A stretch of DNA of 64,000 bases. Source: Deltaproteobacteria bacterium. Lineage in GTDB: Bacteria; Desulfobacterota; Desulfobacteria; Desulfobacterales; UBA5852. The notes beneath the pieces were generated by a model. The model was not told where the DNA came from and did no database searches. It saw only the letters and a program-made list of their open reading frames with translations. The stretch is taken from contig JAHLLS010000002.1 of the NCBI GenBank assembly GCA_020444045.1, forward strand, positions 310,001 through 374,000, given 5' to 3'. The position numbers were made by a program, and so were the translations under genes. How positions within the stretch are numbered: position 1 is the first letter of the stretch; every line of letters begins with the position of its first letter. Below, in pieces: positions 16,523-24,581 of the stretch.

Positions 16523-16977
16523 TGCATCCCCTAACGACCCGAACCCGTATGAAAACCGGTGCGCATCGGGGTCCGGCGCATCGATGTTTTCCAGTAGCTT
16601 ATGATGCTGGCGCACCATATCCGGGACTAACGGCTGATCGTGCTGAAATAGGACGAACGCTTGTCACCCATCCCTTGTCTGCGTCCGTCATACCGCCATC
16701 GTGCACTCCTGCCGCACGCCTTTGACCGCTCACAAAGCATCTGGACTATGGCCGTCAAATATGCGATGCTGGCCGACAAATCACGTTGGCAGTACCGCGA
16801 TGCAAGCAAGGCCCGACAAGCCGTTCCGGCCTCAACGATCCGCTTGCCCCAACAGGCCTATCGTGCGCGGGGAGCACCTCCGGCGTGAGTCCCACCATCG
16901 GTTCTCGATTTTTCTGCTATTGATTGAGCAGCTGATGTCCGTCAACCCAATAGCACGAAAGCGAGAACGATCAAGCT
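16523..16977. other. Long non-coding stretch before the RRM gene
   Basis: No gene recognised in six frames; short frames here have no family features. The last part forms the leader of the RRM gene. Bacterial RRM proteins are often cold-regulated through long leaders, so this could be regulatory, but I find no specific motif. Confidence 0.4.
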
Positions 16978-17259
16978 ATGAATATTTATATCGGGAACCT
17001 GGGTCCCGGCATGACCACTGATATCTTGAAAGCGATGTTTGTCGAATTTGGCGAGGTCGAAAGTTGTAAAATCATCAGTGACAGGCGTTCGGGAAGATCA
17101 AAGGGCTTCGGGTTCGTAGAGATGCCAAGCAATTCGGAGGCCGACCAGGCCATCAAAAATCTAAACGGTAAATTTATCGAGGGCCAAAATATCAAGGTCA
17201 ACCATGCCGACCCCGGTGGAAAAAAAAAGAAGCAGCGCTCACGCCGCCGGCGATTTTAG
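16978..17259 (+). CDS. RRM-type RNA-binding protein
   Basis: The 93-aa protein is a single RNA recognition motif: RNP2 is IYIGNL near the start and RNP1 is KGFGFVEM around residue 42, followed by a basic tail (GGKKKKQRSRRRRF). It resembles the small Rbp-type RNA-binding proteins of cyanobacteria and deltaproteobacteria, which bind single-stranded RNA. The last 56 bases overlap the start of the SDR gene in another frame. Confidence 0.92.
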   Translation: MNIYIGNLGPGMTTDILKAMFVEFGEVESCKIISDRRSGRSKGFGFVEMPSNSEADQAIKNLNGKFIEGQNIKVNHADPGGKKKKQRSRRRRF

Positions 17260-18106
17260 CAGCGACGCGCCCCCCCCTCCCGTTGTTCTCATCACTGGCG
17301 CCTCATCCGGTTTTGGCGAGGCCTGTGCCCAACACCTGGGCACCAAGGGCTATCGCGTCTATGGCACCAGCCGCCGGACCACATGGGACCTTGATGCCAG
17401 CAAGGATTCGCCCGGAACCAATTCCTACCAAATGATTCCGATGGATATCTGCGATACGGCATCAGTTGACGCCGGCGTAGACACCATCCTAAAAGCATCG
17501 GGACGCATCGACGTTGTGGTCTGCAATGCGGGGTTCGGCCTGGCCGGGTCGGTGGAGGACAGCACCGTTGAGGAGGCCAAGCGCCAGTTTGAAACCAATT
17601 TTTTCGGTACCTGGCGGGTCTGCCGGGCGGTCCTTCCCCACCTGCGACGGCAGAAATCAGGCTATCTGGTCATCGTGGGCTCGCTGGCGGGTGTCATGGG
17701 CATTCCTTTCCAGGCCGCTTACAGTGCATCCAAATTTGCCCTGGAGGGTATGGCGGAAGCGCTGCGCATGGAAGTCAAACCCTGGGGCGTGCACGTGGTT
17801 CTGATCGAGCCGGGTGATTTTCGCACCGGATTCACCCGCAACCGCATCAAATCCGACGCCTCCGGCACCAATCCGGATTATGCCGCAACCTTCGCCCGCG
17901 CACTGGCTGTCATGGAGAAGGACGAACGCCAGGGACCATCCCCAGAAATATTAGCCCGCTTGGTGGAACGTATCATCACCCACCCGGCTCCCCGGCTGCG
18001 CTACACCGCCGGAACCATCCCTCAGCGGCTGGGCGCCCTGCTGAAAAGGGTGCTGCCCGGCGGGCTGTTCGAATGGCTTATGATGGCGACTTACAAAATG
18101 AATTGA
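17204..18106 (+). CDS. Short-chain dehydrogenase/reductase
   Basis: The 300-aa SDR has the cofactor motif TGASSGFG, NAGFG, a catalytic Ser in VIVGSLAGV and YSASK with the catalytic Tyr/Lys. It oxidises or reduces a hydroxy/keto substrate with NAD(P)(H). No ATG, GTG or TTG occurs between 17259 and the first core strand in this frame, so initiation must lie inside the RRM gene; ATG 17204, with AAGG six bases before it, gives a Pro/Ala/Ser-rich extension of about 25 residues. The substrate is unknown. Confidence 0.88.
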   Translation: MPTPVEKKRSSAHAAGDFSSDAPPPPVVLITGASSGFGEACAQHLGTKGYRVYGTSRRTTWDLDASKDSPGTNSYQMIPMDICDTASVDAGVDTILKASGRIDVVVCNAGFGLAGSVEDSTVEEAKRQFETNFFGTWRVCRAVLPHLRRQKSGYLVIVGSLAGVMGIPFQAAYSASKFALEGMAEALRMEVKPWGVHVVLIEPGDFRTGFTRNRIKSDASGTNPDYAATFARALAVMEKDERQGPSPEILARLVERIITHPAPRLRYTAGTIPQRLGALLKRVLPGGLFEWLMMATYKMN

Positions 18107-18156
18107 CCCGATCACCTTGATCGGCACACCACCTGACGCACCTGCGGGACAATCGC

Positions 18157-19425
18157 ATGGCTCTGGACCTGTCACGGCTTCGGATTGACCCGAGGCGTCT
18201 TCGAAATCATTTCAAAGCGCTCACCCGCATCGGCGCGACCCCGGAGGGCGGCGTCCATCGTCCCGCCCTTGGAGATGCCGACATCGAGGGTCGAAAATGG
18301 CTGCGTGACCGAATCGAACGCTCGCCCCTGGCGTATACGGATGACACGGCCGGTAACCAGTCAGCCATTCTCCACGGCCGTGATGGAGACAGCCCGCACA
18401 TCATGATAGGATCCCACCTGGATACGGTGCCGGGGGGCGGACGTTTTGACGGTGCCCTTGGGGTGTTGGCGGCCCTTGAGGTCCTTCTAACACTGAAAGA
18501 TGCCGGATATTCTCCACCCATCGGGCTGGAAGCCATCAACTTTACCGATGAGGAAGGCACCCATATCGGCACACTGGGAAGCCGTGCCGTAACAGGCCGG
18601 CTGACAGAAGGCGATCTTCAACATCCTTTCCAGGGCCTCCCGGCCTTTGACAGCGCCCTTGCGCGTATCGGTCTTTCGCGAAAAAGTCTTCTCCAGGCCC
18701 GGCGAACGGCAGACCGAATCGCCGGATATCTTGAACTCCACATCGAACAGGGACCGATCCTCGCCGAAGAGAGTTTCGATATCGGCATTGTAACGGCCAT
18801 TGTCGGTATTGGTCGCCTGACGCTGCAGTTCCGGGGTCGCGCCGACCATGCCGGGACGACGCCCATGGCGCTTCGTCACGATGCCGGTAGAGCCGCCGGG
18901 GTTTTTGTTGCAAGCGCCTGGGATTTTCTTCCAGAAAACTTTCCAGATTGCGTCATCAACATCGGGCACCTTCGATTTCATCCCGGCACGTTCAACGTCG
19001 TGCCGCACACGGTCGATTTGGAGTTGGAGTATCGCGCGCCGGACGCGCGGCAGCTGGGCGATCTGCAGAGAGGCCTGATCGCGATGGCGAAGGATGTGGC
19101 CCACGAGTGCCGGGTTGCAATGGAAATGGGTCCCGCTGAAATATCGCCCGCCGTCTCGATGGACAGCCGCTTTCAGGATCAGTTCGCCTGCGCGGCGAAC
19201 CGGCTCGGCCTGCGGCACCGCCGCATGCCTTCAGGCGCAGGCCACGATGCTCAGAACTTCGCGGACCTTTGCCCCTCCGGAATGATCTTCATTCCATCGG
19301 TGGATGGACGATCGCATGGCCCAGATGAATACTCCCACTGGGATGACTGCGTTAACGGTGCCAACCTGCTGCTCCATTCAGCTCTCGAAGTGGTGGAAAC
19401 ATACCGGCACACCCGGACAAAGTAA
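18157..19425 (+). CDS. M20-family Zn-dependent amidohydrolase (N-carbamoyl-amino-acid hydrolase / allantoate amidohydrolase type)
   Basis: The 422-aa protein has the binuclear-zinc landmarks GSHLDTVPGGGRFDG, FTDEEGTHIG and LHIEQGPIL, and the dimerisation domain with RADHAGTTPM. A late SGAGHDAQ segment supplies the last ligand. These enzymes hydrolyse N-carbamoyl groups from amino acids or ureido intermediates of purine/pyrimidine breakdown. The exact substrate cannot be told apart between HyuC, AtzC-like and AllC types. It follows the SDR gene by 50 bases; the two may be coexpressed. Confidence 0.9.
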   Translation: MALDLSRLRIDPRRLRNHFKALTRIGATPEGGVHRPALGDADIEGRKWLRDRIERSPLAYTDDTAGNQSAILHGRDGDSPHIMIGSHLDTVPGGGRFDGALGVLAALEVLLTLKDAGYSPPIGLEAINFTDEEGTHIGTLGSRAVTGRLTEGDLQHPFQGLPAFDSALARIGLSRKSLLQARRTADRIAGYLELHIEQGPILAEESFDIGIVTAIVGIGRLTLQFRGRADHAGTTPMALRHDAGRAAGVFVASAWDFLPENFPDCVINIGHLRFHPGTFNVVPHTVDLELEYRAPDARQLGDLQRGLIAMAKDVAHECRVAMEMGPAEISPAVSMDSRFQDQFACAANRLGLRHRRMPSGAGHDAQNFADLCPSGMIFIPSVDGRSHGPDEYSHWDDCVNGANLLLHSALEVVETYRHTRTK

Positions 19426-19628
19426 AAACCGCATCCACGGCAGTGCTACCGCCGCTGGCATTACCCAGCCCCGTGACGAAAAGAGATGCACCCATGGAAG
19501 CAAAACGCGACGGCGACGGGAAGGCTATATCGCAGGAACTATTAAAATAAAGAAGCAGCCCGGATTGACTGCCGCCAACCGCCCCGACATACCGAACGAC
19601 CTTCCGCCCGCTATGCGGTCTCGGTCTA

Positions 19629-20111
19629 TCACATAAAGCGTTTATCCGCCCTGGTTTGTTGCAAATCGGCCCCCGCCTTTTCCAGCCAGCCCAGCCGTTC
19701 GGGCTGACGATGATCAAACGCCGGCACGTAGGGTTTGATGTCCAGCAGCGGTGTGCCGTTCACAATGTCCACATCCTCGATCTCCAACACGGTTTCCCGG
19801 ATTTCGATTAATCGAACCGTTGAAAGACCGATCGGATTAGGATGGTTGGGTGAGCGGGTAGCGAAAACGCCCCGCGGTACGGTGTCCAGAAATGGTGTCA
19901 CCACCAGGCGGGTTTCCTGTGTCAGATGAAAATGATAGAGCAGGATGAGATGCGAAAACCCCCCCAGATCCTGTAATCCCTTTGCATACTCCGGCAAAAG
20001 CACAATGCGGCCCCGGATCCCTTCCCCGCCCTTGGCCTGGATCGGCATTCCTTCGCGGGAAGAATATGGCGTTTCAATCCTTCCGATCGGCTTATACGTT
20101 ACTGGTTCCAT
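19629..20111 (-). CDS. trmO: tRNA (adenine(37)-N6)-methyltransferase TrmO
   Basis: The 160-aa protein is the UPF0066/TsaA domain: YKPIGRIETPYS at the start, GGFSHLILLYHFH, and the signature FATRSPNHPNPIGLSTV that binds S-adenosylmethionine. TrmO methylates N6-threonylcarbamoyladenosine at position 37 of certain tRNAs. The usual extra C-terminal domain of E. coli TrmO is missing, as in many short homologues. It is divergent from the decayed UspA gene. Confidence 0.92.
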   Translation of the reverse strand: MEPVTYKPIGRIETPYSSREGMPIQAKGGEGIRGRIVLLPEYAKGLQDLGGFSHLILLYHFHLTQETRLVVTPFLDTVPRGVFATRSPNHPNPIGLSTVRLIEIRETVLEIEDVDIVNGTPLLDIKPYVPAFDHRQPERLGWLEKAGADLQQTRADKRFM

Positions 20112-20256
20112 AGCGATCCCCCTCGGTCAGCTACTATTCATAGAATGAATTGTTGAGCCATTTGAAAAAAGGCCGATAAGCATGAAAATCTTAAGTGTCT
20201 GATCAATTTTTGGAATTCAGATCGGGGTATTTTAAAGGGCGGAACGATTACTTGCA

Positions 20257-21153
20257 ATGCTCATTGTCGGCATCGGGTTTTATTTTCTCATCCGTGTAAC
20301 CATGCATATCCGCGCCCACATAAGGGGCGTTTCCGAATTGGTGGGCGCTAAGCCATCGACGGCCCAGAACACACCGGCGAAGAATTTCGCGACAGCATCG
20401 CACCGGCCCGGGCCTGGGTCCATGAAACGCAACGTGCCATGAGCGCCTTCATGCACGCAGCCGCCCATGAATTGACCCATGCAGGCTTTTCCCCCGAAAC
20501 CGTGACCGTAAAAATTGAACGGCAGCAAAACAGCATCGTTCGCGATATTATCGCCGAGGCGGCCTGCGATTACGATGCCGTTGTGGTCAGCCGCCAAGGC
20601 CTCAGTCGCACCAAAGACACCCTGATCGGCAAAACAGGCAACCAGTTGATGAAGCGATTGCGCAATTTGCCCATCATCGTTGTCAGCGGCAGCCACACCA
20701 CTCAGAAAATCATGCGCAATGGACAGTACGGATGACGCCTCCCGAGGTGTCACCTGCGTCGGTCATCTGCTGGCTGAAACACCTACCCGCATCACGCTTT
20801 GCCATGCGATCAGATCTCCCAGGATGTGCTATCTGCCGGCGAATTTGTACTGTGCCGAAGACCAAGACGAGAGCTGGGCTACCCGCAGCCGTAAGCACAT
20901 CGACCCTTGGATTAAAAAGGCCCAGGGGCGACTCATCCAAGCCGGCGTAACGCCGGAGCGGATCAGCGTATCCATTCTGGAGGACTGCACCGGTCGCACC
21001 TCAGGCCTGCTGGAGGAGGCCCGCAACACCGGCATCGGCACCATCGTTACCGGTCGCCGTCACCTGCCTGCACTGGAATCATGGCTCTTAGGGAGTGTCA
21101 GCCGACAGCTCGTGAACTGGGCCCGTGGCATGGCCGTATGGGTGGCTGCCTGA
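20257..21153 (+). pseudogene. Tandem universal stress protein (UspA) gene, frameshifted
   Basis: Two Usp domains are recognisable but spread over frames. The first half holds SRQGLSRTKDTLIGKTGNQL followed by NLPIIVVSG, the ATP-binding tail of a Usp domain; the second half holds AMDSTDDASRGVTCVGHLL and ends GRRHLPALESWLLGSVSRQL then AVWVAA. Frame changes occur near 20350 and near 20715, in opposite directions, and the first strand (the VDGS-like start) is missing or unrecognisable. The gene is most likely dead or split; two indel sequencing errors are the alternative. Confidence 0.75.
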
Positions 21154-21196
21154 ACCATCGGCATAACCATTGATATCAGAGGGGATATTAAAACGG

Positions 21197-21487
21197 CTAC
21201 TCGTCGTCGGAAAGGGCCTGCCGGATCATTTTGGCGGCGATCTTTTCGCTGTCGATACGATAGGAACCATCCGCAATCCGGGCCTTGATTTCCTCCACCT
21301 TCTCTGCCCGAACATCCGGTATGGCCGCAAGGGCCCTTTGGGCTTTAAGGAGTTCCTTCGCCTGAGGAGATAGGGAAACCCGATCCTTCCGATTCGCAGG
21401 GGATGGACCTTCCGGGCAGGGTTCGGCCGCACGATTATCAGGAAGCTTTACAAGTTTGACCGGTGTTGGATCGTCCGAAATTTTCAT
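21197..21487 (-). CDS. flgM: Anti-sigma-28 factor FlgM
   Basis: The 96-aa protein has a disordered polar N-terminus and the FlgM C-terminal pattern: DRVSLSPQAKELLKA, IPDVRAEKVEEIKARIADGSYRIDSEKIAAKMI. FlgM holds the flagellar sigma factor FliA inactive until the hook is complete and is then exported. AGGATGAG precedes the ATG on this strand. No other flagellar gene is present in the window, so it is separated from its usual cluster. Confidence 0.9.
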   Translation of the reverse strand: MKISDDPTPVKLVKLPDNRAAEPCPEGPSPANRKDRVSLSPQAKELLKAQRALAAIPDVRAEKVEEIKARIADGSYRIDSEKIAAKMIRQALSDDE

Positions 21488-21826
21488 ATGGCACTCATCC
21501 TCATTTGACGGAGATTATACGCGTTTTTTAGCAGCGATTGCAAGCCTGCCCTGCTCCCCACCCGTGGAGGCCTTTAATCCAAGCTCGAAAAACAGGCACA
21601 ATGGATAGGGATGTCGCCACCAAACTCCCGCCCATATCCGGACCACCCCTCGTTGCAACGGGAATAGATTCAGGCGAGGGAGACCAACGATGCCTTCATG
21701 CAGGGCACCGCGGCAATGATCGCCTCCACATTGCTGCTTTACCTATCGATCAGCAGACGGTAGAGTGAATGTCGACATCAATCGCCTATATCGACAAACC
21801 GCACCAACCTGACAGGACAGCCGGCC
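21488..21826. other. Intergenic region between flgM and the MFS gene
   Basis: Divergent promoter region of about 340 bases. A frame at 21680-21760 encodes a short hydrophobic segment (AAMIASTLLLYLSISRR) that could be the remnant of another membrane gene, but no family is recognisable. No terminator or repeat seen. Confidence 0.35.
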
Positions 21827-23203
21827 TTGAAACCTTCTCGACAGCGAACCACCCTGGCGGTTACCACGCTGACGTCCTTCATGGGTCCGTTCCTGATTTC
21901 GTCGGTCAACATCGCACTGCCGGATATCCAGCAGGCCTTCGGCGTGGACGTCGTATTGCTCAGCTGGATTGCGACCGCCTATCTGTTGTCCATCGCCGCC
22001 GTTCTGGTGCCCGCCGGTAAAATTGCCGATCAATGGGGTCGGACGCGTGTATTTGCCCTTGGGCTGGCTATCCTGGCCGTCGCATCCTTAGGCGCGGCGA
22101 TGGCACCTTCCGTAAGAATCCTCATCGCTACCCGGATTTTTCAAGGGATGGGCGCGGCGATGGTCGTCACCACGGGAATGCCGATACTAATCGCGGTTTA
22201 TCCTCCCCAAAAACGCGGTCGCGTCATCGGTCTCTATGTCGCGGCCGTCTATCTCGGACTTTCCATCGGCCCTTTGGTAGGGGGTCTGCTGACGCAACAC
22301 AGCAGCTGGCGTATGATTTTTATTGTCGTTGTACCGTTGAATGTCCTGGCCCTCATCATGACACTGCGCTATCTTCCCCGTGAGCCGATGGCGGCGGGCA
22401 AAGAGCCCTTCGACCTCCTGGGGGCGATGCTTTACGCCACCTCGCTGGTACTGCTGGTCTATGGCGCCTCCCGGTTGCCGGCTAATTTGGCCTGGGGACT
22501 TATCGGCTGCGGCGCGACCGGACTCCTCGGTTTCGTGCTCTGGGAACTGCACATCCCCCATCCCGTCTTCGAAGTACGCCTTTTGGCATCCAACCGGGTC
22601 TTTGCCTTTTCAAGCCTGGCAGCCCTGATCAATTACAGTGCAACCTTTGCCGTCACCTTTTTGCTGAGTCTCTATTTTCAATATGTTCAAAGTTTCCCCC
22701 CTCAAAGTGCCGGTCTGGTCTTGATGGCCCAACCTATCGTACAAGCATTGTTTTCACCGCTTGCCGGCCGCCTGTCCGATCGTGTCGAACCCGCCATTCT
22801 GGCCTCCCTCGGCATGGCTATCACCGTCGCCGGACTGATAGCGTTAACCGTACTGACACAAACCACCTCACTGGCCTATATTGTAGGCGTACTGATCGCC
22901 CTGGGTATGGGTTTCGCTCTTTTTTCCTCCCCCAACATGAATGCCATCATGAGTGCCATCGACCAGCGACGCCACGGGATCGCTTCCGGCGTCGTTGCCA
23001 CCATGCGTCTGTTGGGCCAGATGACCAGCATGGCCATGGCGACACTGGTATTCGCACTGGTCATCGGTCCCCGTGAAATCGAACCCGCCCTATATCCACA
23101 GTTTTTAAAAAGCGTTCGCATCTGCTTTATTTTATCTTCCTGCCTGTGCCTTTCAGGCGTCTTTTTTTCTGTATATCGCGGTCGTTTGCGGGGCACTATT
23201 TGA
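21827..23203 (+). CDS. MFS transporter, DHA2 (EmrB/QacA-like) drug exporter type
   Basis: The 458-aa integral membrane protein starts at TTG 21827, with AGGACAG upstream. It shows SSVNIALPDIQQAFG (helix 1 motif D1), LVPAGKIADQWGRTRVF (motif A), RIFQGMGAAMV and GPLVGGLLTQHSSWRMIF (motif C), all typical of proton-driven drug exporters with about 14 helices. It lacks a neighbouring EmrA/TolC partner, so it may act in the inner membrane alone. The substrate is unknown. Confidence 0.9.
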   Translation: MKPSRQRTTLAVTTLTSFMGPFLISSVNIALPDIQQAFGVDVVLLSWIATAYLLSIAAVLVPAGKIADQWGRTRVFALGLAILAVASLGAAMAPSVRILIATRIFQGMGAAMVVTTGMPILIAVYPPQKRGRVIGLYVAAVYLGLSIGPLVGGLLTQHSSWRMIFIVVVPLNVLALIMTLRYLPREPMAAGKEPFDLLGAMLYATSLVLLVYGASRLPANLAWGLIGCGATGLLGFVLWELHIPHPVFEVRLLASNRVFAFSSLAALINYSATFAVTFLLSLYFQYVQSFPPQSAGLVLMAQPIVQALFSPLAGRLSDRVEPAILASLGMAITVAGLIALTVLTQTTSLAYIVGVLIALGMGFALFSSPNMNAIMSAIDQRRHGIASGVVATMRLLGQMTSMAMATLVFALVIGPREIEPALYPQFLKSVRICFILSSCLCLSGVFFSVYRGRLRGTI

Positions 23204-23266
23204 CCATTCCGGTTCCCCTTCGCCCCTTGACCGTTACCCCGGCGTTATAAAATAAACCTCCAGCCC

Positions 23267-23294
23267 TTGACGCCTATCGATTCCTTCTTAATAT
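23267..23294 (+). promoter_or_regulatory. Candidate sigma-70 promoter for a small RNA
   Basis: TTGACG (23267-23272) and TAATAT (23289-23294) are spaced by 16 bases. Predicted start is near 23301, at the 5' arm of the palindrome 23298-23325. By eye only. Confidence 0.5.
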
Positions 23295-23297
23295 TGA

Positions 23298-23325
23298 AAC
23301 ATGAAACACCGCGGTGTTTCATGTT
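23298..23325. repeat. Perfect 28-bp palindrome
   Basis: Two 14-base arms (AACATGAAACACCG / CGGTGTTTCATGTT) with no spacer, centred between 23311 and 23312. It overlaps the predicted transcription start, so it could be an operator, or a 5' hairpin in the transcript. Confidence 0.7.
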
Positions 23326-23439
23326 CTTTATCCATCAGGTGGAGCGCCGAAAAACCCTGCCATCGTCTTCGGCCTTCCACAATCCTAAATACCTCCTGCT
23401 CAACCGGCCGGGAAGCTGCCCACTTCCCGGCTTTTTTTT
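23301..23439 (+). ncRNA. Candidate small RNA or leader RNA
   Basis: A promoter-like pair, a 5' palindrome and a strong intrinsic terminator bracket about 135 bases that lack a convincing coding sequence. A CCTCC tract at 23392-23396 could pair with ribosome sites. It could be a free-standing sRNA or an attenuated leader of the quinone oxidoreductase gene 150 bases downstream. I do not recognise a known RNA family. Confidence 0.4.
23407..23439 (+). terminator. Intrinsic terminator
   Basis: A 9-bp GC-rich stem (GCCGGGAAG, 23407-23415, with CTTCCCGGC, 23423-23431), a 7-base loop and eight T (23432-23439). A textbook rho-independent terminator. It ends the candidate RNA and perhaps read-through from the MFS gene. 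Confidence 0.88.
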
Positions 23440-23588
23440 GTGCTGCCCCCGAGAGGCATAATTGACCCCTTCCATCGAAAAGATTAAGATCCAATATAGA
23501 TGCCAGCCGCAAACCGGCACAAGGAACACCCGATGCTAAGGGTTTGGTTTATCTATTTAAATTTCCATAAGAAGGGGGGCATCCTGAC

Positions 23589-24581
23589 ATGAAGGCCATC
23601 GTTGTCCACAACGAAAAGGGGGCCGTCGATTTAATCTGGGAAGAAATTCCCGACGTTTCACCCGGTCCGGACGATGTACTGCTAGATATCCACGCCACGG
23701 CGGTCAACCGCGCGGATTTGTTGCAAGCCCGTGGGCTCTACCCTGCGCCGCCGGGCGATTCACCGATTCTCGGGTTAGAGCTCGCCGGTCAAATTCAAGC
23801 GGTTGGCGGAAACGTCGAAGCCTGGGTCCCGGGAGACCGCGTCTGCGCCCTGGCGCCTGGCGGGGGATATGCCGAACAGGCCGTTTTGCCCCAGGGGCTG
23901 CTGATCCCGCTGCCCGATAGCTGGTCTTATGTAAGAGGGGCCGCTGTTCCGGAAGTCTGGTTGACGGCGTACAGCAATCTTTGCCAGGAAGGGGAGATGC
24001 GCGCCGGTGAAACCGTGTTGATTCATGCAGGTGCCAGTGGGGTTGGTACGGCGGCCATCCAAATCGGGCGGGAACTCGGTGCCCGGATCGCCGTCACCGC
24101 AGGATCCGACCAAAAGCTGGATCGCTGCCTGGAACTCGGAGCCGTGATGGCGATCAATTATCAACGGGATGATTTTGCCGCCGCCGTCATGACCTTCTCA
24201 GACAACCAGGGCGTCGATCTGATTTTGGATTGTGTCGGAGGTCCTTATCTGGAAAAAAATATTGCCATCCTCAAACCCTACGGCCGCCTGATCACCATCG
24301 GCGTCATGGGGGGCGCCAAGGCATCCCTGGATATGGCGGCCGTTCTGATGAAAAGCCTGACGGTGAAAGGAACACGGCTAAGAGCAAGGTCTCGGGAAGA
24401 AAAGGTGCACCTTACCCGGGAATTCAGAGACCGCATCTGGCCACTCATGGTGGCCGGTAAAATCACCCCCGTGGTGGATCGGGTCTTTCCCATTACATCC
24501 GCTGGTGTGGCCCATCAATACGTCAAAGAGAATCGTAATATCGGCAAGGTGATTCTCGAGGTGCGCCCAGGGGGTCAATGA
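23589..24581 (+). CDS. NAD(P)H quinone oxidoreductase, zinc-less MDR (PIG3-like)
   Basis: The 330-aa medium-chain reductase lacks zinc-ligand cysteines. It has TAVNRADLLQARGLYP and PILGLELAGQI (quinone reductase signature), HAGASGVGTAAIQIGRELG for NADPH, and the C-terminal GKITPVVDRVFP. Members reduce quinones or enones with NADPH. GAAGGGGGGC precedes the ATG. Its end overlaps the convergent fabF-type gene by 7 bases. Confidence 0.9.
   Translation: MKAIVVHNEKGAVDLIWEEIPDVSPGPDDVLLDIHATAVNRADLLQARGLYPAPPGDSPILGLELAGQIQAVGGNVEAWVPGDRVCALAPGGGYAEQAVLPQGLLIPLPDSWSYVRGAAVPEVWLTAYSNLCQEGEMRAGETVLIHAGASGVGTAAIQIGRELGARIAVTAGSDQKLDRCLELGAVMAINYQRDDFAAAVMTFSDNQGVDLILDCVGGPYLEKNIAILKPYGRLITIGVMGGAKASLDMAAVLMKSLTVKGTRLRARSREEKVHLTREFRDRIWPLMVAGKITPVVDRVFPITSAGVAHQYVKENRNIGKVILEVRPGGQ

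Noticed and set aside
21538..21768. Frame of 76 residues upstream of the MFS gene
   Set aside because: Low-complexity composition and no family features. A hydrophobic stretch in another frame is equally unconvincing.
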